From positions 1 to 64,000 of the forward strand of contig NZ_VDUX01000005.1 in the NCBI RefSeq assembly GCF_008039565.1: 64,000 nucleotides of DNA, read 5' to 3'. How positions within the stretch are numbered: position 1 is the stretch's first letter; each line of letters starts with the position of its first letter. Positions 1 to 7,611 of the stretch are shown in pieces. The position numbers were made by a program, and so were the translations under genes. The notes below the pieces were generated by a model that worked only from the letters and a program-made list of their open reading frames with translations, was not told the origin of the DNA and searched no databases. The stretch comes from Aeromicrobium terrae. GTDB lineage: Bacteria; Actinomycetota; Actinomycetes; Propionibacteriales; Nocardioidaceae.

Positions 1-136
1 CAGCGCAGGCCATGAGTGAGCCACACGCGATCCGTGGGCAGCCGCAATGGGAGCGACAACCCCGACCACCTCAACCGAGCCTCGTCAGACCCCGGCCGTG
101 CCGTCAATGAAACAAGTAGCCGCGATGTGCGAACTC

Positions 137-829
137 TCATTCGGCTGGTGACGTCCAGTCGTCGAAGGTCACGACGAAGTCGTCACCAAGCTCGGACCTG
201 AGGCGTTCCGCGAGTCGCCGGCCTTCGAGCCGGTGGTACTCAGAATCGAAATCTGTTGGCCAGCCCGTCTTCCAGTCGAAGTGCTCCAGGAAAGCCTTCG
301 CCCATGCGCGGAGTTCGTCCACGAGCGAGCTAGTGAGTTGGGGATAGTCGTCGGGAGACGTGTGTTCATCTTCCCAAAGTGGCCATTCAACTCCGTACTC
401 GTTCATGAGTTGAATGCGTCGCGGAGCCTGGACTCGCCACTCGAACTGAGGTCGAATGTCGTCGAGATCGACCGTCTCGCGGGCCACTTCTCCCGAGTCG
501 TCGAAGTAGACGATGTCGAAGACTGAGCCCTGGAAGTCGTTGAGGTCGAACTCGATGTGGTCGGTCCAGAGATCGTCGCTCCCACCCCCTCCCCCACCAC
601 CAGGAGGAACAATCTGCCCGTTCTGTTCGACGCGCACATGGCGCAAGCTAGAGAACCCGTCTTCGCCGTACCCGCGACAACCAGCCTGCGCTGCGAAACT
701 CAGGAACACTTTTCCGTAGGCGAGACCGATCGGGAACCTTGTGATCCGAGCGCCGTCGTCAAGCGCCACTTCCTGCTGCAGAGCCACACAGGCAGTCTCT
801 TCGATGTCGAGCCGTTCTGAGGTCAGCAT
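137..829 (-). CDS. Hypothetical protein, 230 aa
   Basis: I do not recognise a family. The product starts at the ATG at 829. A run of seven glycines (about residues 77-83) separates an N-terminal beta-rich part from an acidic C-terminal part rich in Trp, Asp and Glu (WPLW at about 149-152). There is no signal peptide or membrane segment. Third codon positions are less uniformly G/C than in the rest of the window, which suggests an accessory or acquired gene. It is transcribed away from the next hypothetical gene. The call rests on length and the lack of a better frame, so existence is likely but function is unknown. Confidence 0.55.
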   Translation of the reverse strand: MLTSERLDIEETACVALQQEVALDDGARITRFPIGLAYGKVFLSFAAQAGCRGYGEDGFSSLRHVRVEQNGQIVPPGGGGGGGSDDLWTDHIEFDLNDFQGSVFDIVYFDDSGEVARETVDLDDIRPQFEWRVQAPRRIQLMNEYGVEWPLWEDEHTSPDDYPQLTSSLVDELRAWAKAFLEHFDWKTGWPTDFDSEYHRLEGRRLAERLRSELGDDFVVTFDDWTSPAE

Positions 830-860
830 CGAGCAACTCGTTCAGCACAAAAAGTCGTCC

Positions 861-872
861 GCTCATGCCGCG
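861..872. repeat. 12-bp direct repeat, left copy
   Basis: GCTCATGCCGCG occurs here and again at 1601-1612. Both copies follow an AAAG at the same short distance and flank the hypothetical gene at 875-1588. The pair may be a duplication scar around an inserted cassette, but a 12-bp match 740 bp apart could also be chance. Confidence 0.4.
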
Positions 873-874
873 TA

Positions 875-1588
875 GTGCGCACTCGTGCCGAAGTGAACGC
901 GGCTGCGATGGTAGTCGCCGATACTCGAGTCATGGTGATGCCCGATGATCCGGAGGTCCTTGAGATTCAGGCCGTCATGCGCGCCGCGGGGTGGTCTGGC
1001 AGCACAAGCATTCTTCGCGAATTGCATACGTGGTTGCGTTTGGGCCACGAACTCGCCTCGTATGAGGCGACGATCGACGACTACACAAACGACCTTTGCT
1101 CGCGCGACTACCTAGAGACGGTGTTAGGACTCGCGAAGGACGAGTTGCGCCGAGAGGTGGAGGCTCAAGTCGCCGCCGGCGACGCGGCGTTCCGGCAGGC
1201 GACGGAAGCAGACGACGGCCAGCGCCTTGCCAACTTCTATCGCCTCGATTCGAACGACGGGTGGTGGTGGCGCCGTCGCCCCAAGTACGGTCCGCTGGCT
1301 GCATACCTAGTGGACGCCACGCTTCCGCAGGAGATATCCGATCTGTGCGAGGCGGTCGAATCGGAGCAGCTCGTGGAGTTGGCCGCTCGAGCTACGGGCG
1401 CCTCAGACGAGTCGCTGGCGGCAGTGAGCGCACTATTGCGATCTGCCGCCGACGCCGCCGCGAGCGGCAACCGCACCGCAGCCGTAGCGGCGCTGGAATC
1501 CGCGGCACGGGTCGTTGTCGATGAATGGAAGCTGACGGCTCCGCTCGGAGCCACGCTGTGCGAGTTGGCTCAGTCCGCGCGCAGTTAG
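875..1588 (+). CDS. Hypothetical protein, about 237 aa
   Basis: No family recognised. The product is soluble, mostly helical and Ala/Glu-rich. Residues 55-105 look like an alpha-helical stretch, followed by a Trp/Arg patch (GWWWRRRPKYG, about residues 129-139) and an Ala-rich helical C-terminus. The start is uncertain: the GTG at 875 gives 237 residues, and the ATG at 908 (226 residues) is equally plausible. Codon bias is weaker than in neighbouring housekeeping genes. The gene is bracketed by a 12-bp direct repeat (861-872 and 1601-1612), consistent with an accessory gene. Confidence 0.55.
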   Translation: MRTRAEVNAAAMVVADTRVMVMPDDPEVLEIQAVMRAAGWSGSTSILRELHTWLRLGHELASYEATIDDYTNDLCSRDYLETVLGLAKDELRREVEAQVAAGDAAFRQATEADDGQRLANFYRLDSNDGWWWRRRPKYGPLAAYLVDATLPQEISDLCEAVESEQLVELAARATGASDESLAAVSALLRSAADAAASGNRTAAVAALESAARVVVDEWKLTAPLGATLCELAQSARS

Positions 1589-1600
1589 ATCAAAGCGCTC

Positions 1601-1612
1601 GCTCATGCCGCG
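1601..1612. repeat. 12-bp direct repeat, right copy
   Basis: Second copy of GCTCATGCCGCG, 12 bp past the stop of the hypothetical gene at 875-1588. See the left copy at 861-872. Confidence 0.4.
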
Positions 1613-1635
1613 ACGCGCTCGGTTCCGATAAGTGA

Positions 1636-1974
1636 TCAGCCCGACGCACAGCTGACGCAGGTCCTGGCCGTCGGCCGAGCCCGCAGACGATCCTTGGGCA
1701 TCAGCCCCCCGCATCGCTCGCACATCCCGTAGGTGCCGGCGGCCAGACGGGCGAAGGCGGCGTCGATCTCGGCGAGGTACGTCCGCGCCTGGTGTACGAG
1801 CGCCTCGAGCTGGGATCGTTCGAAGGCGATGGTCGCGCCCTCGGGGTCGTGCTCGTCGTCGGCGTTGCTGCCTTCCGACGCGGCGACGAGCTGGTCGAAG
1901 TCGCCGGTCAGGGTCGCCAGCCGAGCGAGAGTCGTCTGACGCTCCTGCTCGAGCACGCCCCGGGGGTCTTCCAC
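1636..1974 (-). CDS. TraR/DksA-type C4 zinc-finger protein, 112 aa
   Basis: The C-terminal third carries a four-cysteine zinc finger (CERC, then about 16 residues, then CVSC) typical of TraR/DksA-family proteins, which bind RNA polymerase through the secondary channel in better-studied members. The middle is a predicted helical hairpin (residues about 15-80) rich in Ala, Glu and Arg. I placed the start at the GTG at 1974, four bases after the stop of the upstream thioesterase, because longer in-frame extensions lie entirely inside that gene. The two genes are therefore probably cotranscribed. Small DksA-like proteins are common in actinobacteria and their targets are mostly unknown. Confidence 0.8.
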   Translation of the reverse strand: MEDPRGVLEQERQTTLARLATLTGDFDQLVAASEGSNADDEHDPEGATIAFERSQLEALVHQARTYLAEIDAAFARLAAGTYGMCERCGGLMPKDRLRARPTARTCVSCASG

Positions 1975-1978
1975 GGTG

Positions 1979-2479
1979 TTACCGGCGAACGCCCATCGCG
2001 CCGCAGACCGGGGCGGCCCAGCCGAGCGCGTCGTGATCGGCGATGTCGGCGTCCAGGGCCTTCGCGACGTCCTCGGGGATCGGCACGGCCTTGCGCTCGG
2101 CCATGTCGACGTGGACGTAGACGAGCTCGAACGTGCTGGCCAGCTGCTCTCGCTCCTGGTCGAGCACGAACGCCATCGCGTGGACCGCACGGCCGGAGCG
2201 CTCCAGCAGACGCGAGTGCACGGTGAACCGCTCGCCCAGTCGCAGCTCGCCGTAGTAGCGCAGGTGCTGCTCGACGGTGAAGAAGCTCATGCCGCGCTCG
2301 TCGATGTACGCCTGGTCGACGCCCGCCGCCTCGGTCGCCTTCCACACGGCCCACGACGCGAACCCGAAGTAGTGGCGGATGTTCATGTGGCCGTTCTCGT
2401 CGATCTGGTCCGGCTGGACCGTCTCGTCGAACTGTGCGGGAAGCGCGGAGACGTCGTCGAAGGAGGGAAGGTCGCTCAT
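1979..2479 (-). CDS. Hot-dog fold acyl-CoA thioesterase
   Basis: A 166-residue 4HBT-type thioesterase. The segment DQIDENGHMNIRHY near residues 25-38 matches the hot-dog active-site region (Asp/Asn-Gly-His-Met-Asn) of YbgC/FcbC-like enzymes, which hydrolyse acyl-CoA thioesters in the cytoplasm. The start at the ATG at 2479 (MSDLPSF) is preferred over upstream codons because it begins the conserved domain. Its start abuts the end of the DUF2630 gene (stop at 2481), and the DksA-like gene follows four bases after its stop, so the three probably form one transcript. Substrate unknown. Confidence 0.8.
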   Translation of the reverse strand: MSDLPSFDDVSALPAQFDETVQPDQIDENGHMNIRHYFGFASWAVWKATEAAGVDQAYIDERGMSFFTVEQHLRYYGELRLGERFTVHSRLLERSGRAVHAMAFVLDQEREQLASTFELVYVHVDMAERKAVPIPEDVAKALDADIADHDALGWAAPVCGAMGVRR

Positions 2480-2480
2480 C

Positions 2481-2729
2481 TCAGCCGAGGTACCCCTCGA
2501 CCTCAGCAGCAGAGCGTGCCGCCGCGGCGTCCGGGTCGTTCCCGGCGTCCCTGAGGGCACGACGCTGCCGCAGCAGGTCCCAGCACCTGTCCAGCTCCAC
2601 CTCGATCGAGCGAAGGCGCTGCTGCTCCTCGGCGGCGTCGACCTCGTCTCGTTCCCTGCGGCTGCGGAGTCCGTGCTCCTCGTCGATCAGAGCCTTGATC
2701 CGGCTGAGCGTGTCGTCGTCGCTGGTCAT
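2481..2729 (-). CDS. DUF2630 family protein, 82 aa
   Basis: A small, highly charged helical protein (82 residues) resembling the actinobacterial DUF2630 family: an N-terminal helix ending in the IDEEHGLR segment, then a Glu/Arg-rich helix with ELDRCWDLLRQRR, then a short acidic tail. The ATG at 2729 has a purine-rich stretch (GGAGGGAAG) just upstream. It overlaps the longer out-of-frame reading opposite icmF, but the conserved family pattern supports it. It sits 68 bp after icmF and just before the thioesterase. Function unknown. Confidence 0.8.
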   Translation of the reverse strand: MTSDDDTLSRIKALIDEEHGLRSRRERDEVDAAEEQQRLRSIEVELDRCWDLLRQRRALRDAGNDPDAAAARSAAEVEGYLG

Positions 2730-2797
2730 GCGTCTTCCCTCCAGGAGTTCTTGCGGCCGCTTGCCATCGTGCCAGAGGCGGATGTCCGGCGGCGCGG

Positions 2798-5700
2798 TCA
2801 GACGTTGCGCCGGTACTGGCCGCCGACCTCGAAGAACGCCTCGGTCACCTGCTGCAGGGAGCAGACTCGGGCGGCGTCCATCAGCACGGCGAAGACGTTC
2901 TCGCCGGCGAGCGCAGCCTCCTTGAGGCGGGCGAGGGCCTCGGCGGCCTCCTCGCGGTGCGCCTCCTGGAACGCCCGGACGCGGTCGAGCTGCGACTTCT
3001 TCTCGTCCTCGGTCGCGCGAGCCAGCTCGACCACCGGGGCGACGTCGTCCTCGTCGGGCTTGCGGAACGTGTTGACGCCGATGATCGGCAGCGAGCCGTC
3101 GTGCTTGCGCTGCTCGTAAAGCATCGACTCGTCCTGGATGCGGCCGCGCTGGTAGCCGGTCTCCATCGCGCCGAGCACGCCGCCGCGCTCGCTGATGGCG
3201 TCGAACTCGCGGAGCACGGCCTCCTCGACGAGGTCGGTGAGCTCGTCGGTGAGGAACGCGCCCTGGGTGGGGTTCTCGTTCATCGCGACGCCCCACTCGC
3301 GGTTGATGATCATCTGGATCGCCAGCGCGCGGCGCACCGAGCTGTCGGTTGGCGTGGTGACGGCCTCGTCGTACGCGTTGGTGTGCAGGCTGTTCGCGTT
3401 GTCGTAGATGGCGATGAGCGCCTGCAGCGTGGTGCGGATGTCGTTGAAGTCCATCTCCTGCGCGTGGAGCGAGCGGCCGGACGTCTGCACGTGGTACTTC
3501 AGCTTCTGGCTGCGCTCGTTCGCGCCGTACCGCTCCTTCATCGCGACGGCCCAGATCCGACGGGCCACGCGGCCGAGCACCGAGTACTCCGGGTCCATGC
3601 CGTTGGAGAAGAAGAACGACAGGTTGGGCGCGAAGTCGTCGATGTCCATGCCGCGCGCCAGGTACGACTCGACGTACGTGAACCCGTTGGCGAGGGTGAA
3701 CGCGAGCTGGCTGATGGGGTTCGCCCCGGCCTCGGCGATGTGGTACCCGGAGATGGAGACGGAGTAGAAGTTCCGCACGCCGTGCTCGATGAACCACTCC
3801 TGGATGTCGCCCATCATCTTCAGGCTGAACTCGGTGGAGAACAGGCAGGTGTTCTGGCCCTGGTCCTCCTTGAGGATGTCGGCCTGCACCGTGCCGCGCA
3901 CCGTGCGCAGCGCCTCCTCGGCGCTGACGCCCTTCTCCTTGGCCTGGTCGATCGCGGTGTTCAGGAAGAACGCCAGGACGGTGGGCGCGGGGCCGTTGAT
4001 CGTCATCGAGACCGACGTCGACGGCGACAGCAGGTCGAACCCGTCGTACAAGGCCTTCATGTCGTCGAGCGTGGCGACGGAGACGCCGGACGTGCCGACC
4101 TTGCCGTAGACGTCGGGCCGGAGGTCCGGGTCGCGGCCGTACAGCGTCACCGAGTCGAACGCGGTGGAGAGTCGGTCGGCCTCGCCGTCGTGGGAGAGCA
4201 GCCTGAACCGGCGGTTGGTGCGGAACGGGTCGCCCTCGCCGGCGAACATGCGGGCCGGGTCCTCGCCGTCGCGCTTGAACTTGAAGACGCCCGCGGTGAA
4301 CGGGAAGAACCCGGGCAGGTTCTCGCGGCGCCAGAACGAGACGAGTGCGCCGTGGTCGGTGGTGCGGGGGAGGGCGACGCGGGGCACGTGCGTCCCGGAC
4401 AGCGACTCGCGCCGCAGGGTCGTGTGGATCTCCTTGTCGCGAACCACCACCACCTGCTCGTCGCCGGAGTACGACTCCACGACCTCGGGCCACGCCTCGA
4501 TCTGCTCGGCGATCTCCCGGGGGAGGTCGCGGCGGGCCTCCTCCAGCTTCTGGTCGAGCTCGTCGCTCTCGATCTCCTTGCGGACGGTCTCGAATGCCTG
4601 CACCCGGCGGGCCGCCTCGACCAGCCGTTCGGTCTCCGCGTGGTAGCCGCGGACGGTCTCGGCGATCTCGGACAGGTAGCGGACCTTCTCGGCGGGGACG
4701 ATGGCGGCGAAGTCGCTGGACACCTTCGTGTCGACGTGCGGCAGCGTTCCCTCGGCCAGCTCGAGGCCCTCGTCACGCAGCAGGGCGCCCAGGTGCTGGT
4801 ACAGCGCGGTGACGCCGTCGTCGTTGAACGTGGCGGCCGACGTGCCGTACACCGGCATGTCCTCGGGCTTGGACCCGAACGCCTCGCGGTTGCGCACCAG
4901 CTGGCGGCCGACGTCGCGCAGTGCGTCCTTGGCGCCGCGGCGCTCGAACTTGTTGATGGCGACGACGTCGGCGAAGTCGAGCATGTCGATCTTCTCCAGC
5001 TGTGACGCGGCGCCGAACTCCGGCGTCATGACGTAGAGGGAGCGGTCGACGAACGGCACGATGCCGGCGTCGCCCTGCCCGATGCCCGGGGTCTCGATGA
5101 TGACGAGGTCGAAGCCGGCGGCCTTCAGCGTGGCGATGACGTCCGGGAGGTTCTCCGGGGTCTCGTGGCCGCCGCGGGTGGCCATCGAGCGGAAGTAGAT
5201 GCGGTCGCCGTCGAGGGCGTTCATGCGGATGCGGTCGCCGAGCAGCGCGCCGCCGCCCTTGCGCCGGGTGGGGTCGATGGCCAGGACGGCGATGCGCAGC
5301 TTGTCCTGCTGGTCGGTGCGGAAGCGGCGGACCAGCTCATCGGTGAGCGAGCTCTTGCCCGACCCGCCGGTGCCGGTGATGCCGAGCACGGGAGCGCTCG
5401 ACGCCTCGGCGGCCGAGCGGACGGCGGACAGGAACTCGTCGTCGAGGTGCCCGCCCTCGGCCCCGGTGATGGCACGCGCGACGGCGGCGCGGTCGCCCGC
5501 ACGCACGGCGTCGAGGTGCGCGGGCCCGTCGTCGGACCAGAGGTCGCGGTCGCAGGCCTCGATCATCGTGTTGATCATCCCGGCGAGGCCGAGCCGGTGG
5601 CCGTCGTCGGGGGAGAAGATCGTGACGCCGGACTCCCGCAGCCGGGCGATCTCCTCCGGCACGATGACGCCGCCTCCGCCGCCGTACACCTTGACGTGGC

Positions 5701-5962
5701 CGGCGCCCTGCTCGCGCAGCGACTCCACGAGGTACTCGAAGTACTCGATGTGGCCGCCCTGGTACGAGCTGACCGCGACGCCCTGGACGTCCTCCTCGAT
5801 GGCCGCGCTGACGACCTCGGCGACGGACCGGTTGTGCCCGAGGTGCACCACTTCCGCGCCCTGGGACTGCAGGATCCGCCGCATGATGTTGATGCTCGCG
5901 TCGTGTCCGTCGAACAGGCTCGAGGCCGTGACGAAGCGGACGGGATGGCGCGGCTCATACAT
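2798..5962 (-). CDS. icmF: Fused isobutyryl-CoA mutase / G-protein chaperone (IcmF)
   Basis: About 1054 residues with the three-part IcmF architecture. The N-terminal B12-binding domain carries the DGHDAS motif (DxHxxG-like, near residue 18). The MeaI-like P-loop GTPase follows, with GITGTGGSGKS near residue 195, ETPGIGQGD and NKFE. The methylmalonyl-CoA-mutase-type catalytic domain fills the C-terminal half. IcmF interconverts isobutyryl-CoA and n-butyryl-CoA using adenosylcobalamin, and its G domain guards cofactor loading. I chose the ATG at 5962 (MYEPRHPV); a GTG at 5971 is possible. It is divergent from a MarR regulator across a short gap with a TTGGA-N2-TCCAA palindrome. It is the window's one B12-dependent enzyme, which fits the cobalamin genes nearby. 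Confidence 0.95.
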   Translation of the reverse strand: MYEPRHPVRFVTASSLFDGHDASINIMRRILQSQGAEVVHLGHNRSVAEVVSAAIEEDVQGVAVSSYQGGHIEYFEYLVESLREQGAGHVKVYGGGGGVIVPEEIARLRESGVTIFSPDDGHRLGLAGMINTMIEACDRDLWSDDGPAHLDAVRAGDRAAVARAITGAEGGHLDDEFLSAVRSAAEASSAPVLGITGTGGSGKSSLTDELVRRFRTDQQDKLRIAVLAIDPTRRKGGGALLGDRIRMNALDGDRIYFRSMATRGGHETPENLPDVIATLKAAGFDLVIIETPGIGQGDAGIVPFVDRSLYVMTPEFGAASQLEKIDMLDFADVVAINKFERRGAKDALRDVGRQLVRNREAFGSKPEDMPVYGTSAATFNDDGVTALYQHLGALLRDEGLELAEGTLPHVDTKVSSDFAAIVPAEKVRYLSEIAETVRGYHAETERLVEAARRVQAFETVRKEIESDELDQKLEEARRDLPREIAEQIEAWPEVVESYSGDEQVVVVRDKEIHTTLRRESLSGTHVPRVALPRTTDHGALVSFWRRENLPGFFPFTAGVFKFKRDGEDPARMFAGEGDPFRTNRRFRLLSHDGEADRLSTAFDSVTLYGRDPDLRPDVYGKVGTSGVSVATLDDMKALYDGFDLLSPSTSVSMTINGPAPTVLAFFLNTAIDQAKEKGVSAEEALRTVRGTVQADILKEDQGQNTCLFSTEFSLKMMGDIQEWFIEHGVRNFYSVSISGYHIAEAGANPISQLAFTLANGFTYVESYLARGMDIDDFAPNLSFFFSNGMDPEYSVLGRVARRIWAVAMKERYGANERSQKLKYHVQTSGRSLHAQEMDFNDIRTTLQALIAIYDNANSLHTNAYDEAVTTPTDSSVRRALAIQMIINREWGVAMNENPTQGAFLTDELTDLVEEAVLREFDAISERGGVLGAMETGYQRGRIQDESMLYEQRKHDGSLPIIGVNTFRKPDEDDVAPVVELARATEDEKKSQLDRVRAFQEAHREEAAEALARLKEAALAGENVFAVLMDAARVCSLQQVTEAFFEVGGQYRRNV

Positions 5963-5976
5963 AGGAAACACGATAG

Positions 5977-5988
5977 TTGGACTTCCAA
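5977..5988. promoter_or_regulatory. Palindromic operator candidate between icmF and marR
   Basis: TTGGACTTCCAA is a perfect inverted repeat (TTGGA-N2-TCCAA) lying 15 bp upstream of icmF and 30 bp upstream of the divergent marR gene. Position and symmetry suit an operator for the MarR protein, controlling both genes. This is inference from position only. Confidence 0.5.
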
Positions 5989-6018
5989 GTATTGTCGAGT
6001 CGTGCGTATGCTGGCGCC

Positions 6019-6519
6019 ATGCCGTCCACGCGGAAGCTGGCCTTCGACCCGATCGAGCGTGCCGGGGAGCTGTGGCGCGAGCACGTCGGCGACGACGTCT
6101 CGATGCGTCTCGCGACGTCGATCATGCGCGTCCAGCAGATCGTGCTGTCCGCCCTCGACGCCGCCGTGCGTCCGCACGGCATCACGTTCGCGCGGTACGA
6201 GGTGCTGCGGCTCATCTCCTTCAGCAGGGACGGCCGCCTGCCGATGAGCAAGATCGGGGAGCGCCTGATGGTGCACCCGACCTCGGTGACGAGCCTCGTC
6301 GACCGGCTCGAGTCCCAGGAGCTGGTCGAACGCGCGACGGACCCCGACGACCGTCGCCGCATCTACGTCTCGCTCACCCCGGCCGGCCGCCGGGTGCTGA
6401 AGTCGGCCACCCGGGCGCTCACCGAGATCGACTTCGCCGTCGGGTCGCTCGACGAGAGCCACCAGGTCGAGGCGTACGAGCTGCTCCGCCGCCTGCGGTC
6501 CGACGACTTCGAGGACTGA
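6019..6519 (+). CDS. MarR family transcriptional regulator
   Basis: A 166-residue winged-helix regulator. Residues about 45-130 show the MarR pattern: a recognition-helix region (KIGERLMVHPTSVTSLVDRL) followed by the wing with the typical DPDDRRRIYVSLTPAGR sequence. The start at the ATG at 6019 gives the usual length. It is divergent from icmF, with a palindrome between, and its stop is 3 bp before the nitronate monooxygenase start. It probably represses icmF and its own operon in response to an acyl-CoA or small organic ligand; the ligand is not evident. Confidence 0.88.
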   Translation: MPSTRKLAFDPIERAGELWREHVGDDVSMRLATSIMRVQQIVLSALDAAVRPHGITFARYEVLRLISFSRDGRLPMSKIGERLMVHPTSVTSLVDRLESQELVERATDPDDRRRIYVSLTPAGRRVLKSATRALTEIDFAVGSLDESHQVEAYELLRRLRSDDFED

Positions 6520-6522
6520 GCG

Positions 6523-7545
6523 ATGCTTCAGGACCTCGGCGTGACCCTGCCTGTCGTCGCCGCGCCGATGGCCGGCGGACCGAGCACGCCCGAGCTGGTG
6601 GTCGCCGCGCGGCAGGCAGGCGGACTCGGGTTCCTCGCCGCGGGCTACAAGACCGCCGACCAGCTGGCCGCCCAGGTCGCCGCGGTGCGCCAGGAGACCG
6701 ACGTCTTCGGCGTCAACGTGTTCGCGCCGAATCCTGAGCCGGTCGTCCGCGCCGAGTACGCCGACTACGCCCGCAAGCTCGCGGACATCATGTCGCCGCT
6801 GGGCGTCGACGTCCTCGGCATCCTGCCGCGCGAGGACGACGACGCCTGGGAGGCGAAGCTGCAGCTGCTGCTCGACGACCCGGTCCCGGTCGTCAGCCTC
6901 ACGTTCGGGCTCCCGCCGGAGGCGGCGATCGAGCAGCTGCGCGAGAAGGGCACCGTCGTGCTGCAGACCGTGACGTCGCTCGACGAGGCGCGGCAGGCGG
7001 CTGCCGCGGGCGTCGACGGGCTCGTCGTGCAGGGCTCCGCCGCCGGCGGCCACTCCGCCACCTTCACCCCACGATTCGCTTCGGCCGAGACGGTCCTGAC
7101 GGAGGTGGTGAGGGAGATCCGTGCCGGGGTCGAGCTTCCCCTCTGGGCAGCAGGTGGGATCGCGGCCGCGGGCGACGTGCGAGCGGCGTTGGACGCCGGA
7201 GCCGAGGCGGTCGCCGTCGGGTCCGTGCTGCTGCGGTCACCGGAGAGCGGCACGTCAGCCACGACGAGGGCCGGCATCGCGCACGGCATCGAGCACGGCC
7301 TCGAGACCACTGTCACGCGCGCGTTCTCGGGGCGCCCGGCGCGCGGCATCCGCAACGAGTTCATCGAGTGGTTCGACGCCGAGGCGCCCGTGGGCTACCC
7401 GGCCGTGCACCACCTGACCAGTCCGCTCCGCAAGGCCGCGGCCGACCGCGGCCTCTTCGAGCACGTCAACCTCTGGGCCGGCACGGGCTACGCCGCCGGC
7501 ACGGAGGAGACGGCGGCCGACGTCCTCCGCCGCCTCGCGCGCTGA
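6523..7545 (+). CDS. Nitronate monooxygenase (2-nitropropane dioxygenase family)
   Basis: A 340-residue FMN-dependent TIM-barrel enzyme. The N-terminus (LPVVAAPMAGGPSTPELV) binds FMN, and the segment VVQGSAAGGH near residue 170 contains the conserved histidine region of the family. Later glycine-rich loops (AAGGIAAAGDVRAALDAGA, residues about 210-230) match the phosphate-binding part. It oxidises alkyl nitronates or propionate-3-nitronate in the cytoplasm. It lies 3 bp downstream of the MarR gene and is probably cotranscribed. Length is normal. Confidence 0.88.
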   Translation: MLQDLGVTLPVVAAPMAGGPSTPELVVAARQAGGLGFLAAGYKTADQLAAQVAAVRQETDVFGVNVFAPNPEPVVRAEYADYARKLADIMSPLGVDVLGILPREDDDAWEAKLQLLLDDPVPVVSLTFGLPPEAAIEQLREKGTVVLQTVTSLDEARQAAAAGVDGLVVQGSAAGGHSATFTPRFASAETVLTEVVREIRAGVELPLWAAGGIAAAGDVRAALDAGAEAVAVGSVLLRSPESGTSATTRAGIAHGIEHGLETTVTRAFSGRPARGIRNEFIEWFDAEAPVGYPAVHHLTSPLRKAAADRGLFEHVNLWAGTGYAAGTEETAADVLRRLAR

Positions 7546-7611
7546 TTCGAGGCTGACCGGTCGGTGCAGCAAAAGGCCCATTTCACGGCTCGTTGGATGC
7601 TTCAATGACCC

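Noticed and set aside
1-136. Short plus-strand frame at 16-201
   Set aside because: Low-complexity Ser/Arg composition and overlap with the gene on the other strand; nothing supports a gene in 1-136.
2957-5005. Long plus-strand frame opposite icmF (682 codons)
   Set aside because: It is the antisense shadow of icmF: composition is Val/Leu/Arg/Gly-rich with no domain, and icmF is unambiguous.
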